Positions 1 to 7,679 of a stretch of 64,000 nucleotides of DNA are shown here, piece by piece. Position 1 is the first letter of the stretch. The number at the start of each line of letters is the position of its first letter. The notes under the pieces are model-generated. The model had not been told where the DNA came from. It saw only the letters and a program-made list of their open reading frames with translations, and searched no databases. Source of the DNA: Flexivirga oryzae (GTDB lineage: Bacteria; Actinomycetota; Actinomycetes; Actinomycetales; Dermatophilaceae); the NCBI RefSeq assembly GCF_014190805.1, contig NZ_JACHVQ010000001.1, positions 1,612,001 through 1,676,000 of the forward strand. Direction: 5' to 3'. A program made the position numbers and the translations under genes.

Positions 1-386
1 ACGTTGTCGTCATACGGTACGAAGGCCCGAAGGGCGGGCCCGGTATGCGCGAGATGCTGGCGATCACCGGCGCGATCAAGGGGGCCGGTCTCGGCAAGGA
101 CGTGCTGCTGTTGACCGATGGACGCTTCTCCGGCGGCACCACGGGGGCGTGTGTCGGGCACGTGGCGCCGGAGGCGGTGGACCGTGGTCCGATCGCGTTC
201 GTGCGCGATGGCGACCGGATCCGGCTCGACACGGCCAACCGGTTGCTCGAGCTGCTCGTCGACGACGCTGAACTGGCCGAGCGGGCGGAGGGCTGGGCAC
301 CGCCGGCGCCCAAGTACACCCGGGGCGTGCTGGCCAAGTACGCCAAGTTCGCCCAGTCCGCGTCACACGGGGCCGTCACCGGCTGA
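1..386 (+). CDS. ilvD: Dihydroxy-acid dehydratase, C-terminal fragment (cut by window start)
   Basis: The reading frame is open from base 3 and encodes the C-terminal end of the IlvD/Edd family. It contains RYEGPKGGPGMREM, followed by LLTDGRFSGGT and GHVAPEA, which are hallmark segments of the substrate and Mg-binding C-terminal domain. The enzyme dehydrates 2,3-dihydroxy acids to 2-keto acids in branched-chain amino acid synthesis and needs an Fe-S cluster. Only about 127 residues are present, so the cluster ligands lie outside the window. The related sugar-acid dehydratases share these motifs, so ilvD itself is probable rather than certain. Its 3' end overlaps the convergent membrane-protein gene by 24 bp. 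Confidence 0.88.
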   Translation, partial: VVVIRYEGPKGGPGMREMLAITGAIKGAGLGKDVLLLTDGRFSGGTTGACVGHVAPEAVDRGPIAFVRDGDRIRLDTANRLLELLVDDAELAERAEGWAPPAPKYTRGVLAKYAKFAQSASHGAVTG

Positions 387-1175
387 GCGGTCGTCCTGGT
401 CGTGCGTGCTGCCGTGGGTCCGCGAGGACCCCGGGGTTCTCCTGCGCGCGCGCCCGGTCGGCCGGGATGCGCGAGAATGCAACGCCCGGGCGATCTTCCT
501 GCGCCGGGCGGTGTCCAGTCCCGTCGCCCTGGCAACCACCCGCCGTGCCGACCACGCGTCGGCCTCGGGCAGGATCCAGCCACGCCACCTCGCCACAAGG
601 CACAGACCAGCACCGGTGATGGTGGACGCAACCAATCCTGTTGTCGGATAACCGTTCTCGGTGCACGTCACGAGCACGACACTCGCGACGATCGCGCAGG
701 TCGCGTACAGCGTGTTACCACCGAGCACCGTCGGCACACGACGCGTCACGATGTCGCGGATGGCGCCCCCGCCCACCGCGGTGATCGTGCCGAGCAGGAT
801 GGCGGGCAGCCAGCCCAGGCCGACCGAGAGACTCTTCTGGGCTCCTGCCGCGGCCCAGGTGCCCAGGGCGATGGCGTCGATCACGGGCCAGACCCGCTCC
901 CAGACCGGGCCCCTGACGTTGGCCAGGTAGCTGATGGCGGCACCCGCGAAGGCGGTCAACAGGTAGGCGTAGTCGCGCAGTGCGACCGGCGGCCCGTGCT
1001 GCAGCAGGATGTCGCGCAGGATGCCGCCGCCCAGTCCTGACAGCACCGCGAACGTGACGAATCCGATCGGGTCGAGACGTTCTTTGCGGGCGATCAGGCC
1101 GCCCAGGATGGCGTTGGCGAAGACGCCCGTCAGATCGAGGATGCGGAAGAGCTCCGACAGGCCGTCCTGCTGCAT
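363..1175 (-). CDS. TRIC/UPF0126-family membrane protein
   Basis: A 270-residue polytopic membrane protein. Two internally repeated halves each carry the family signature, GLGGGILRDIL and then AVGGGAIRDIV, characteristic of UPF0126 (bacterial relatives of trimeric intracellular cation channels, or glycine transporters in some annotations). About six to seven hydrophobic segments are visible. A basic, proline-rich tail of about 60 residues follows the last one. The start ATG was chosen because AGGAGGAAG precedes it at good spacing; a longer frame upstream lacks such a site. It lies about 100 bp downstream of mrpD on the same strand, so it may share the antiporter transcript. Transported substrate unknown. 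Confidence 0.8.
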   Translation of the reverse strand: MQQDGLSELFRILDLTGVFANAILGGLIARKERLDPIGFVTFAVLSGLGGGILRDILLQHGPPVALRDYAYLLTAFAGAAISYLANVRGPVWERVWPVIDAIALGTWAAAGAQKSLSVGLGWLPAILLGTITAVGGGAIRDIVTRRVPTVLGGNTLYATCAIVASVVLVTCTENGYPTTGLVASTITGAGLCLVARWRGWILPEADAWSARRVVARATGLDTARRRKIARALHSRASRPTGRARRRTPGSSRTHGSTHDQDDRSAGDGPV

Positions 1176-1277
1176 GCGTCGCGCTTCCTCCTGCCCGGAC
1201 CGATCGGTGCGATCTACCGTAGTCGGTTCCGGGCAGCACACGCGCGGCACGCGCCCAGCGCGCCGGACCACCGTCGG

Positions 1278-3014
1278 CTACGCCAGCAGGGTCACGCTGA
1301 CGAGCAGGATCCCGGCAACCGCGAACGTCGCGTAGTCGTTGACCGATCCGGTGTGCAGCCGCCGCAGCCACCCGACGGGTCGCGGTTCGCCCCAGCGGAT
1401 GTATGCCGCGGCGAGCAGGATCCCCGCGATGATCTCGCCGAGGCTGGTGACCAGGTCGGTGCCTCCGGAGAGCCCGGCCGGGATCGACAGAGCGGGCACC
1501 GTGCTCACGCCGGCGGTGGCGCCGGCCGCGTGGGCGCTGGTGTGCAGCACGAACGACGCTGCCGGCGCCGCGATCCTGGGCACGATCAGAGTCGGCAGCA
1601 CGCCGAAGGCGGCACAACCGATCGCGAGTGATCCGAGGCCGATCCGCATCCCGATGTGCTGGGTCTCGAGGTGCTCGTACTCCTGCGCGCGCGGACGATA
1701 GAAGCCGAGGTATGTCGCCCGCGCGAGCGCGGCAACGGTCAACACCTGGGCTGTCAGAGCGAGCACGTGCACCACCGGATCGTCGGCAACGCCCTGGTGG
1801 ATCAGGCCGAGCGATGCGTAGCCGTTGAGCGGCGGCACGCCGGAGATTGCCAGAGCCCCGACGGTGAACCCGGCGGTGAGTACCCGCCGCCGACGCCACA
1901 ATCCACCTAGTTCCGAGAGCTTGCCCAGTCCCGTTGCGTGCAGCACCGCGCCCGCGCTGAGGAAGAGCAGCGCCTTGAAGAGACCGTGATTGGCCAGGTG
2001 GTAGACCGCACCCGAGATGCCTTCGGCGTCATTGCTGGCGAAGCCGACGACGATGATGCCGGCCTGGGACACCGTGTCCCAGGCGAGCAGCCGTTTGAGG
2101 TCGTCCTGCGCCAGGGCCAGGAGCGCGCCGACCACGGCCGAGGTGATCCCGAGCCCGAGGAGCAGGTCGTCGAGACGGGGCAGGACCGTGCGAGTGCAGA
2201 TCAGCATCCGCACCAGTCCGACGACCCCGAGGTCGACCAGGACCGCGGAGAACATCGCCGACACCGCCCCGGGCCCGGCAGCGTGTGCGTCCGGCAACCA
2301 CGCGTGGAAGGGGACCAACCCCGCCTTGATCGCATAGCCGCAGACCACGAGTGCCACGGCGACCGAGGTGCCGCGTGACGCCGCGCCTGGGAGCGCGTGC
2401 TGCAGTTGTCCGAAGTTGAGCGCGCCGGTGAGCGCGTAGAGCATCGCCGAGCCGGCGAAGATCACGAAACCGCCGATGGAGGTGAGGACGGTTGCCTTGA
2501 ACGCTGCTTCCAGCGCAGTGGGTTGTTCGAGGAAGAACCCGGTCAGGCCGAAGCTGGCCAACCCGGCGACCTCGAACCATACGAACAGGTTGACGAGGTC
2601 GTCGGTCAGCGCCGAGCCGATGACGCCCGCGAGCATGAGCAGGGACAGGCAGGCCAGCAGCCCGAGCTCCCGGCGGCCGAGGTGCCCCAACTCGGACAGG
2701 GCGGAGGTCAGCAGTACCGCGCCGAGCGCCGCTGCGAGCAGCGCCACCACGATCCCGAACGGGTCTGCCGAGAATGCGATGCCGAGTGCCCGGCCGCGGA
2801 ACGGTTGCTCGTCGCTGAGGTATGTCGTGATGACCTGGCCGTGTCCGGCCAGGACCTGGGTCGCGATGAGCAGCAGCACGCCGAGAGACACAGCCATCGC
2901 GCCGATACCGACGAGCAGGGGGAGCAGGCGGTGCAACCGCCCGACGAGCAGGGCGCCGATCGCGCCGACGATCGGGATGACGACGGGCAGCGGCAGCAGC
3001 GCCTGGACGTTCAC
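1278..3014 (-). CDS. mrpD: Mrp/Mbh antiporter subunit MrpD (NuoN/ND2-like)
   Basis: A 578-residue, highly hydrophobic member of the proton-translocating NADH dehydrogenase/Mrp antiporter family (Proton_antipo_M domain). Visible features are the VWFEVAGLASFGLTGFFLEQ segment, the pumping-helix lysine in AAFKATVLTSIGG, and PFHAWLPDAHAAGPGAVSAMFSA, the classic discontinuous-helix motif. It forms the ion-pumping subunit of a membrane Na+/H+ (or K+/H+) antiporter. The GTG start overlaps the mrpC stop (GTGA), so the two are translationally coupled. It is the only large pump-type subunit here because no MrpA N-terminal module is encoded in the operon. It is somewhat longer than typical MrpD, with a low-similarity C-terminal extension. 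Confidence 0.9.
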   Translation of the reverse strand: MNVQALLPLPVVIPIVGAIGALLVGRLHRLLPLLVGIGAMAVSLGVLLLIATQVLAGHGQVITTYLSDEQPFRGRALGIAFSADPFGIVVALLAAALGAVLLTSALSELGHLGRRELGLLACLSLLMLAGVIGSALTDDLVNLFVWFEVAGLASFGLTGFFLEQPTALEAAFKATVLTSIGGFVIFAGSAMLYALTGALNFGQLQHALPGAASRGTSVAVALVVCGYAIKAGLVPFHAWLPDAHAAGPGAVSAMFSAVLVDLGVVGLVRMLICTRTVLPRLDDLLLGLGITSAVVGALLALAQDDLKRLLAWDTVSQAGIIVVGFASNDAEGISGAVYHLANHGLFKALLFLSAGAVLHATGLGKLSELGGLWRRRRVLTAGFTVGALAISGVPPLNGYASLGLIHQGVADDPVVHVLALTAQVLTVAALARATYLGFYRPRAQEYEHLETQHIGMRIGLGSLAIGCAAFGVLPTLIVPRIAAPAASFVLHTSAHAAGATAGVSTVPALSIPAGLSGGTDLVTSLGEIIAGILLAAAYIRWGEPRPVGWLRRLHTGSVNDYATFAVAGILLVSVTLLA

Positions 3015-3379
3015 CCCCGCAACGCCGTCGCGTCGGCCGCGTCCACGCTGCGGTAGTGCTGTGCAACCCGCACGACAAGCGTGAGAAACACTGCGGTGAC
3101 GGCGATCCCGATCACGATGGCGGTCAGGCAGAAGTTCTGCAGCACCGGGTCCGAGACCGTCCCGTGCACCACGTCCTGCTGTGACTCGCCGGATGGCGGG
3201 TTGCTCAGCAGCGGCGCGGTCGCGCCCCTCCGATAGGCCATCGAGACCAGCAGCAGATAGGTGGACGCCTCCATCAGGGACAGCCCCATGACGATCTTGA
3301 TCAGGTCACGGCGGGCGACGACGGCGAAGAGACCGATGCAGAAGACACAACCGGCCGCGACGTAATTGGCGACGATCAT
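3011..3379 (-). CDS. mrpC: Antiporter subunit MrpC (NuoK-like)
   Basis: A 122-residue protein with three membrane segments, typical of MrpC/MnhC and related to NuoK. The segment KIVMGLSLMEASTYLLLVSMAY and the C-terminal VLQNFCLTAIVIGIAVTAVFLTLVVR match the family pattern, including the usual DPVLQ-x-LxLTAIVIG stretch. A polar loop of about 25 residues separates helices 2 and 3. Its ATG overlaps the stop of the upstream MrpB-like gene (ATGA), and its own stop overlaps the mrpD start. It is expected to link the small subunits to MrpD within the antiporter complex. Confidence 0.9.
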   Translation of the reverse strand: MIVANYVAAGCVFCIGLFAVVARRDLIKIVMGLSLMEASTYLLLVSMAYRRGATAPLLSNPPSGESQQDVVHGTVSDPVLQNFCLTAIVIGIAVTAVFLTLVVRVAQHYRSVDAADATALRG

Positions 3380-4308
3380 GTGCCCTGCCCCGGCGTCGTG
3401 GAGTCGTCGCCCGGGTCGTCATCGCGGATGGTCCAGTCCCGCCCCATGCCGAGCAGACTGAAGATCACGATGATGAGGCCCGTTGCGACCTCGACCATTT
3501 CGGCTCCCGAATAGAGTTGTGCGTTCCCTCCGGCAAGGATCGTCAGCGGCTGGGCGAGCGGCAGGACATTGGCGAACATGGACCCGTGTATGACGATGCC
3601 GGCCACACCGAGCGCTACGATCACCGCGGCACCCGCGAGTTCGACCGGCTCCACCACGGTCGTTCGCACGACGCGACGGACCGCCCGGTGACCGAGCGCG
3701 ACATACACCAGCAGCACGACACCGGCGACCGCGGCACCCGCAGGGAACCCGCCACCCGGTGTGTAGCCCCACACGGCGGTGTAGACGGAAGCCACCGCAA
3801 GTAGCGGCACAGCCGTGCGCACCGCGACCCGGACGACGATGCTCATCCGGACCCGGCGTGTCTCGGACTCCTCGCCCGACTCGGCGCGGCGCGCCCTCCG
3901 CTCATCGCTGCTCTCCGGCTCGTCGGGGTCGAGCCGACATTGCTCGGCGTGTCCTTCGCTCGCCTCGCCCACGTACTCCGAGCGTGGTTCACGGGGGCGC
4001 GAGAGGGTGAGAACCACGACGACCGCGCCCAAGAGCAGGAACGTCTCGCCGAAGGTGTCGAATCCTCTGGATCCATAGACGATTTCGCTGACCACCTCGG
4101 CCTGGCCCCACACCGGTATGGCGATCTCCATGGCATGACGCGCAATGACCGGAAGAGCCGCGTTCTCGCGGGGGAGGGCCAGCAGCCCGATGAGGATGAT
4201 CACCCCGAGCGCGAGCACGAGCGGGCCACCCAGCCACGGTCGGTGCCAGCCCGCGCGGACGTGCGGCTCGTGCCGAAGCCCGGGCGAGAGCCGGTCGTCA
4301 CTCGTCAC
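3376..4308 (-). CDS. mrpB: MrpB-type subunit with N-terminal MbhE-like module
   Basis: A 310-residue protein. The N-terminal part (residues about 15-100) has a hydrophobic segment plus YGSRGFDTFGETFLLLGAVVVVL, as in the MbhE-like or MrpA C-terminal piece. A charged, Glu/Arg-rich linker of about 55 residues follows. The C-terminal half is a canonical MnhB/MrpB domain with YTPGGGFPAGAAVAGVVLL and GNAQLYSGAEMVEVATGLIIVIFSLLGMGRD. The GTG start is set by a GTGA overlap with the upstream stop. The fusion of MbhE-like and MrpB-like modules in one chain, with a long acidic linker, is the noteworthy feature. Confidence 0.82.
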   Translation of the reverse strand: MTSDDRLSPGLRHEPHVRAGWHRPWLGGPLVLALGVIILIGLLALPRENAALPVIARHAMEIAIPVWGQAEVVSEIVYGSRGFDTFGETFLLLGAVVVVLTLSRPREPRSEYVGEASEGHAEQCRLDPDEPESSDERRARRAESGEESETRRVRMSIVVRVAVRTAVPLLAVASVYTAVWGYTPGGGFPAGAAVAGVVLLVYVALGHRAVRRVVRTTVVEPVELAGAAVIVALGVAGIVIHGSMFANVLPLAQPLTILAGGNAQLYSGAEMVEVATGLIIVIFSLLGMGRDWTIRDDDPGDDSTTPGQGT

Positions 4309-4580
4309 GGGCCGCGCTCCTCGCCGAGGTCCGCATTTTCGCGGATCACAGTGCGCAGTTTGCCGAGGGCGACGAAGTAGAGCACCGGCATGGCGACGGT
4401 GCCGACCACGATCTCGGCGAGTGCGACATCGGGTGCGGCCAGGACCACGAAACTCGCGGTGAGAACGACACCCATCGTCGACAACGCGAGGACGGACGCA
4501 GCGAGGTTGCGCAGCAGCACTGTGAGGGCTGCCGTCACGACGATGGCGAGCAGGCACAGATAGTCGAGGGCCCAGAACAC
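4305..4580 (-). CDS. MbhD-like antiporter subunit (DUF4040, MrpA C-terminal module)
   Basis: A 91-residue, three-helix membrane protein. The segment APDVALAEIVVGTVAMPVLYFVALGKL matches the DUF4040/MbhD domain, which in full-length MrpA lies near its C terminus and in archaeal Mbh/Mrp systems is a separate gene. The GTG start is three bases after the stop of mrpG, and the stop overlaps the next start as GTGA. It is therefore a stand-alone piece of the MrpA C-terminal region without the large ND5-like N-terminal domain. Confidence 0.8.
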   Translation of the reverse strand: MFWALDYLCLLAIVVTAALTVLLRNLAASVLALSTMGVVLTASFVVLAAPDVALAEIVVGTVAMPVLYFVALGKLRTVIRENADLGEERGP

Positions 4581-4583
4581 GTT

Positions 4584-4925
4584 TCACTCCTCGTCCGGCG
4601 TGCTCGCGTCGAGTTCGTCATGCGCAGCTGCACCGGGGTGAACGGGGATACCGATCCGGTGCGCTGACCTGGCCAGCGCATGGCCTGCGGCGGGGCCCAG
4701 CAGCAGCGCGAGGAAACCCACGATGAGCGCACGACCGCCGTATGGCGTGACCGGCCCTTCGGCGACCACGAGTGCCACCAGGAACGGGACGAGTCCGAGT
4801 GTGCCGACGAGCGTGCAGCACTGGACCCGCAGATAGAAGTCCGGCATGCGCAACACCCCGACAACTCCGGTGATCTCGAAGGCGCATCCGACGACGCACA
4901 GGATCACCACGAGGGCAACGTTCAC
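4584..4925 (-). CDS. mrpG: Antiporter subunit MrpG/PhaG
   Basis: A 113-residue protein of the MnhG/MrpG/PhaG family. It has three hydrophobic segments and the conserved stretch GVVGVLRMPDFYLRVQCCTLVGTLG, in which the R-x-PDxYxR-hydrophobic pattern is the family signature. The C-terminal 25 residues are polar and acidic. The GTG start is set by a GTGA overlap with the mrpF stop. It is a small membrane subunit of the cation antiporter complex. Confidence 0.85.
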   Translation of the reverse strand: MNVALVVILCVVGCAFEITGVVGVLRMPDFYLRVQCCTLVGTLGLVPFLVALVVAEGPVTPYGGRALIVGFLALLLGPAAGHALARSAHRIGIPVHPGAAAHDELDASTPDEE

Positions 4926-5182
4926 AGCAGGCCTCGTTCGAGATAGCGCGACCAGATGAACGAGGTGAGGTAGCCGAACGCAACCATCCAGATCGCCACG
5001 TCGAGGTAGGCCACCCGATCGGCCGCAACCGCGTAGAAGAGCACCGCCACGGCGAGCTGGATGCTGATGGCGTTGATCGCGACGATCCGATCGCTGACCG
5101 TCGGGCCGAGGCCGAGACGCACCAGCAGTGAACAGGCGATCGCCACCTGGGTGATGCAGACGACCAGCGCGACGGTTCTCAT
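4922..5182 (-). CDS. mrpF: Antiporter subunit MrpF
   Basis: An 86-residue membrane protein with three predicted helices. The segment RLGLGPTVSDRIVAINAISIQLAVAV matches the MrpF/MnhF family (the usual R-x-x-x-GPTxxDRIxAxN signature), and YLDVAIWMVAFGYLTSFIWSRYLERG matches its last helix. The ATG overlaps the mrpE stop in a TGATG arrangement. It is part of the tightly coupled E-F-G-D-B-C-D antiporter operon. Confidence 0.88.
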   Translation of the reverse strand: MRTVALVVCITQVAIACSLLVRLGLGPTVSDRIVAINAISIQLAVAVLFYAVAADRVAYLDVAIWMVAFGYLTSFIWSRYLERGLL

Positions 5183-5703
5183 CAGCGAACCTCGCTGATG
5201 GCGTGTTCGACGCTGCCGGTGAGTGCCCGGCGCTGCTCTGCACGGTCGGGCCGAACACGCAACGTGTGGTAGAGCAGCACCGATCGACGCCGGTCCAGAT
5301 CCACCAGTTGGTTGTCCGGCGTGAGCGAGGTGAGCAGCCCGACGGTCGCCAGGCCGCCGTCGCGGTGCTCGTCGGTGCCGATCGCGACCAGCCCGGACCC
5401 GGGCCGAGAGCCGCCGGACCAGACGACGCGGCTCAGCGACATACCCGCGACCAGGAGACGACCGCCCGAGGTGCCCGCTAGACGCATCAGTGCGACCAGT
5501 CGTCGCGGGTCGAGCACCGCCCAGGGACGGGCGACGGTGCCCAGCCCGTAGTTGCCGGCCGTGACTGCTCCCGCGAGGAGTGCGCCGCTCACGAGCTGTT
5601 CGGTCTCGGTCGACCAGGTGAGCACCAGCCAGCACAGGAACGCCCACACGAATGACGAGATCAGCGATCGTGCACTCCCGTCACGCATTCGGAGCATGCG
5701 CAC
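5182..5703 (-). CDS. mrpE: Antiporter subunit MrpE, first gene of the mrp operon
   Basis: A protein of about 173 residues of the MrpE/MnhE family. Two N-terminal hydrophobic segments are followed by a soluble domain with ALLTSLTPDNQLVDLDRRRSVLLYHTL, which matches the family pattern (S-x-TPGT-x-x-x-V-x-D in typical members). The GTG at 5703 was preferred because AGGAGG lies seven bases before it; an upstream in-frame GTG at 5739 is the alternative. It opens an operon that runs without gaps through mrpD. A weak SigF-like promoter on this strand (GGTTT at 5773-5769, GGGGAA at 5753-5748, spacer 15) lies just upstream. Confidence 0.82.
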   Translation of the reverse strand: MRMLRMRDGSARSLISSFVWAFLCWLVLTWSTETEQLVSGALLAGAVTAGNYGLGTVARPWAVLDPRRLVALMRLAGTSGGRLLVAGMSLSRVVWSGGSRPGSGLVAIGTDEHRDGGLATVGLLTSLTPDNQLVDLDRRRSVLLYHTLRVRPDRAEQRRALTGSVEHAISEVR

Positions 5704-5786
5704 ACCAGCACCTCCTGCGTCTCGGAGCAGCTTCTCCACGGGGTCTCTTCCCCGGCGGAAGACATTTCAAACCCGAGCCCCGGTCC

Positions 5787-5812
5787 GGTTTGTGTCGCCG
5801 TCTCGTGGGTAA
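5787..5812 (+). promoter_or_regulatory. SigF/SigB-type promoter for the pyruvate oxidase-like gene
   Basis: GGTTT at 5787-5791, a 15-base spacer, and GGGTAA at 5807-5812 match the actinobacterial SigF consensus GGTTT-N15/16-GGGTA. The predicted transcript start is about 33 bases before the ATG at 5852. The same architecture and leader length recur in front of the transketolase and catalase genes. Confidence 0.7.
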
Positions 5813-5851
5813 CCGGTGATCGTCATGCCATCGGTATTCGAGGAGGCTCAC

Positions 5852-7630
5852 ATGGGCAACACGGTCGGTGACTACCTACTGCAACGCTTGCGTGAATGGG
5901 ACGTGCGTCAGGTGTTCGGATACCCCGGCGACGGCATCAACGGGATCATGGCTGCTTGGGTGCGGGCCGACAACGATCCGAAGTTCATCCAGTCACGGCA
6001 CGAGGAGATGAGCGCATTCGAAGCCGTCGGATACGCGAAGTTCTCCGACACTTTCGGGGTGTGCATCGCGACGTCCGGTCCGGGTGCGATCCACCTGTTG
6101 AACGGGCTGTACGACGCGAAGCTCGACCACGTTCCGGTGGTGGCGATCGCCGGCCAGACGAACCGTTCCGCAATGGGAGGTTCCTACCAGCAGGAAGTCG
6201 ACCTGTTGTCCCTCTACAAGGACGTGGCGAGCGAATACGTCCAGATGGTCACCGTTCCGGAGCAGCTGCCGAACGTCCTGGACCGGGCGATCCGGGTCGC
6301 GCTTACCGAGCGTGCACCCACCGCGATCATCATCCCGGCGGACGTCCAGGAGTTGGAGTACACGGCGCCGACGCACGACTTCAAAATGGTGCCGTCCAGT
6401 CTCGGGATCGATCAGCCGCGAGCGGCCGCGGACGACGCCGCTTTGGCACGCGCGGCGGACGTGCTGAACGCCGGCAAGCGCGTCGCGATCCTGGCTGGTC
6501 AAGGGGCGAGAGGAGCGCGCGCGGAGCTGACCCAGGTAGCCGACCTCCTGGCGGCCGGGGTGGCGAAACCCTTGCTGGGCAAGGACGTGCTCTCCGACGA
6601 GCTGCCGTACGTCACCGGCTCGATCGGTTTGCTCGGCACCCGGCCCAGTTACGAAATGATGCGTGACTGCGACACATTGCTGACGGTCGGATCCAACTTC
6701 CCCTATTCGCAGTTCCTTCCGGAGTTCGGCGCGGCGAGAGCGGTACAGATCGACATCGACGGCAAGTTCATCGGAATGCGTTACCCGTACGAGGTCAATC
6801 TCGTGGGCGATGCCGCAGCCACCCTGCAGGCACTGTTGCCCAGGCTGTCGCGCAAGGACGATCGCTCCTGGCGCGAACGGATCGAAGCCGATGTGTCCCA
6901 GTGGTGGACGACGATGGAGGACGAGGCCGGTGTCCCTGCCGACCCGATCAACCCCATGCGCCTGTTCACCGAGTTCTCCTCCCGGATGCCGGACGACGCA
7001 ATCGTGTCAGCGGACTCCGGGTCCGCCGCCAACTGGTACGCGAGGAACCTGCGCCTACGTGGTGATGCCCGCGGTTCCCTGTCCGGGACGCTGGCGACGA
7101 TGGGACCCGCAGTGCCCTATGCGATCGGCGCGAAGTTCGCGCACCCCGACCGGCCTGCGGTCGCCTTCAGCGGGGACGGTGCGATGCAGATGAACGGCAT
7201 GGCCGAGCTGCTGACGATCGCCAAGTACTGGCGGGAGTGGTCGGACCCACGTCTGATCGTCGCGGTGCTGCACAACAACGACCTCAATCAGGTCACCTGG
7301 GAGCTTCGCGCGATGCAGAATTCACCGAAATTCGTGGAATCCCAGTCACTTCCCGACGTCGACTATGCGGGCGTGGCACGTGAACTCGGTCTTGACGCGA
7401 CGACGGTGACGAGCCCGGACGACATCGGCGCGGCCTGGGACACGGCCCTGAACGCGAGTCGTCCGACGGTGCTGGACGTGCACACCGATCCCGACGTGCC
7501 CCCGATCCCACCGCACGCGACGTTCGAGCAGGTGAAGTCGCTGGTCGAGGCGGTCGGCAAGGGCGACGAGAACGCCTGGGGACTCATCAAGGAAGGCATC
7601 AGGACGAAGGCGCAGGAGCTGTTCTCCTGA
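5852..7630 (+). CDS. TPP-dependent pyruvate oxidase/dehydrogenase-like enzyme
   Basis: A 592-residue enzyme with the three-domain layout of the acetolactate synthase/pyruvate oxidase family. The N-terminal PYR domain contains the cofactor-activating glutamate in QSRHEEMSAFEAVGYAK. The central domain (about residues 190-330) is flavin or nucleotide-type. The C-terminal PP domain carries the TPP/Mg motif SGDGAMQMNG (about residue 440) ending in HNNDLN. It probably decarboxylates pyruvate to acetate (PoxB-like), but benzoylformate-type or acetolactate synthase-type activity cannot be excluded by eye. The ATG follows AGGAGG at five bases. It is preceded by a strong SigF-type promoter and followed by a transporter and a lactate dehydrogenase-type gene. 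Confidence 0.82.
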   Translation: MGNTVGDYLLQRLREWDVRQVFGYPGDGINGIMAAWVRADNDPKFIQSRHEEMSAFEAVGYAKFSDTFGVCIATSGPGAIHLLNGLYDAKLDHVPVVAIAGQTNRSAMGGSYQQEVDLLSLYKDVASEYVQMVTVPEQLPNVLDRAIRVALTERAPTAIIIPADVQELEYTAPTHDFKMVPSSLGIDQPRAAADDAALARAADVLNAGKRVAILAGQGARGARAELTQVADLLAAGVAKPLLGKDVLSDELPYVTGSIGLLGTRPSYEMMRDCDTLLTVGSNFPYSQFLPEFGAARAVQIDIDGKFIGMRYPYEVNLVGDAAATLQALLPRLSRKDDRSWRERIEADVSQWWTTMEDEAGVPADPINPMRLFTEFSSRMPDDAIVSADSGSAANWYARNLRLRGDARGSLSGTLATMGPAVPYAIGAKFAHPDRPAVAFSGDGAMQMNGMAELLTIAKYWREWSDPRLIVAVLHNNDLNQVTWELRAMQNSPKFVESQSLPDVDYAGVARELGLDATTVTSPDDIGAAWDTALNASRPTVLDVHTDPDVPPIPPHATFEQVKSLVEAVGKGDENAWGLIKEGIRTKAQELFS

Positions 7631-7679
7631 TGTGGCGACGTGGCCGGCCGGACCTGACGGCGCACTTGGGCCATGAGTC

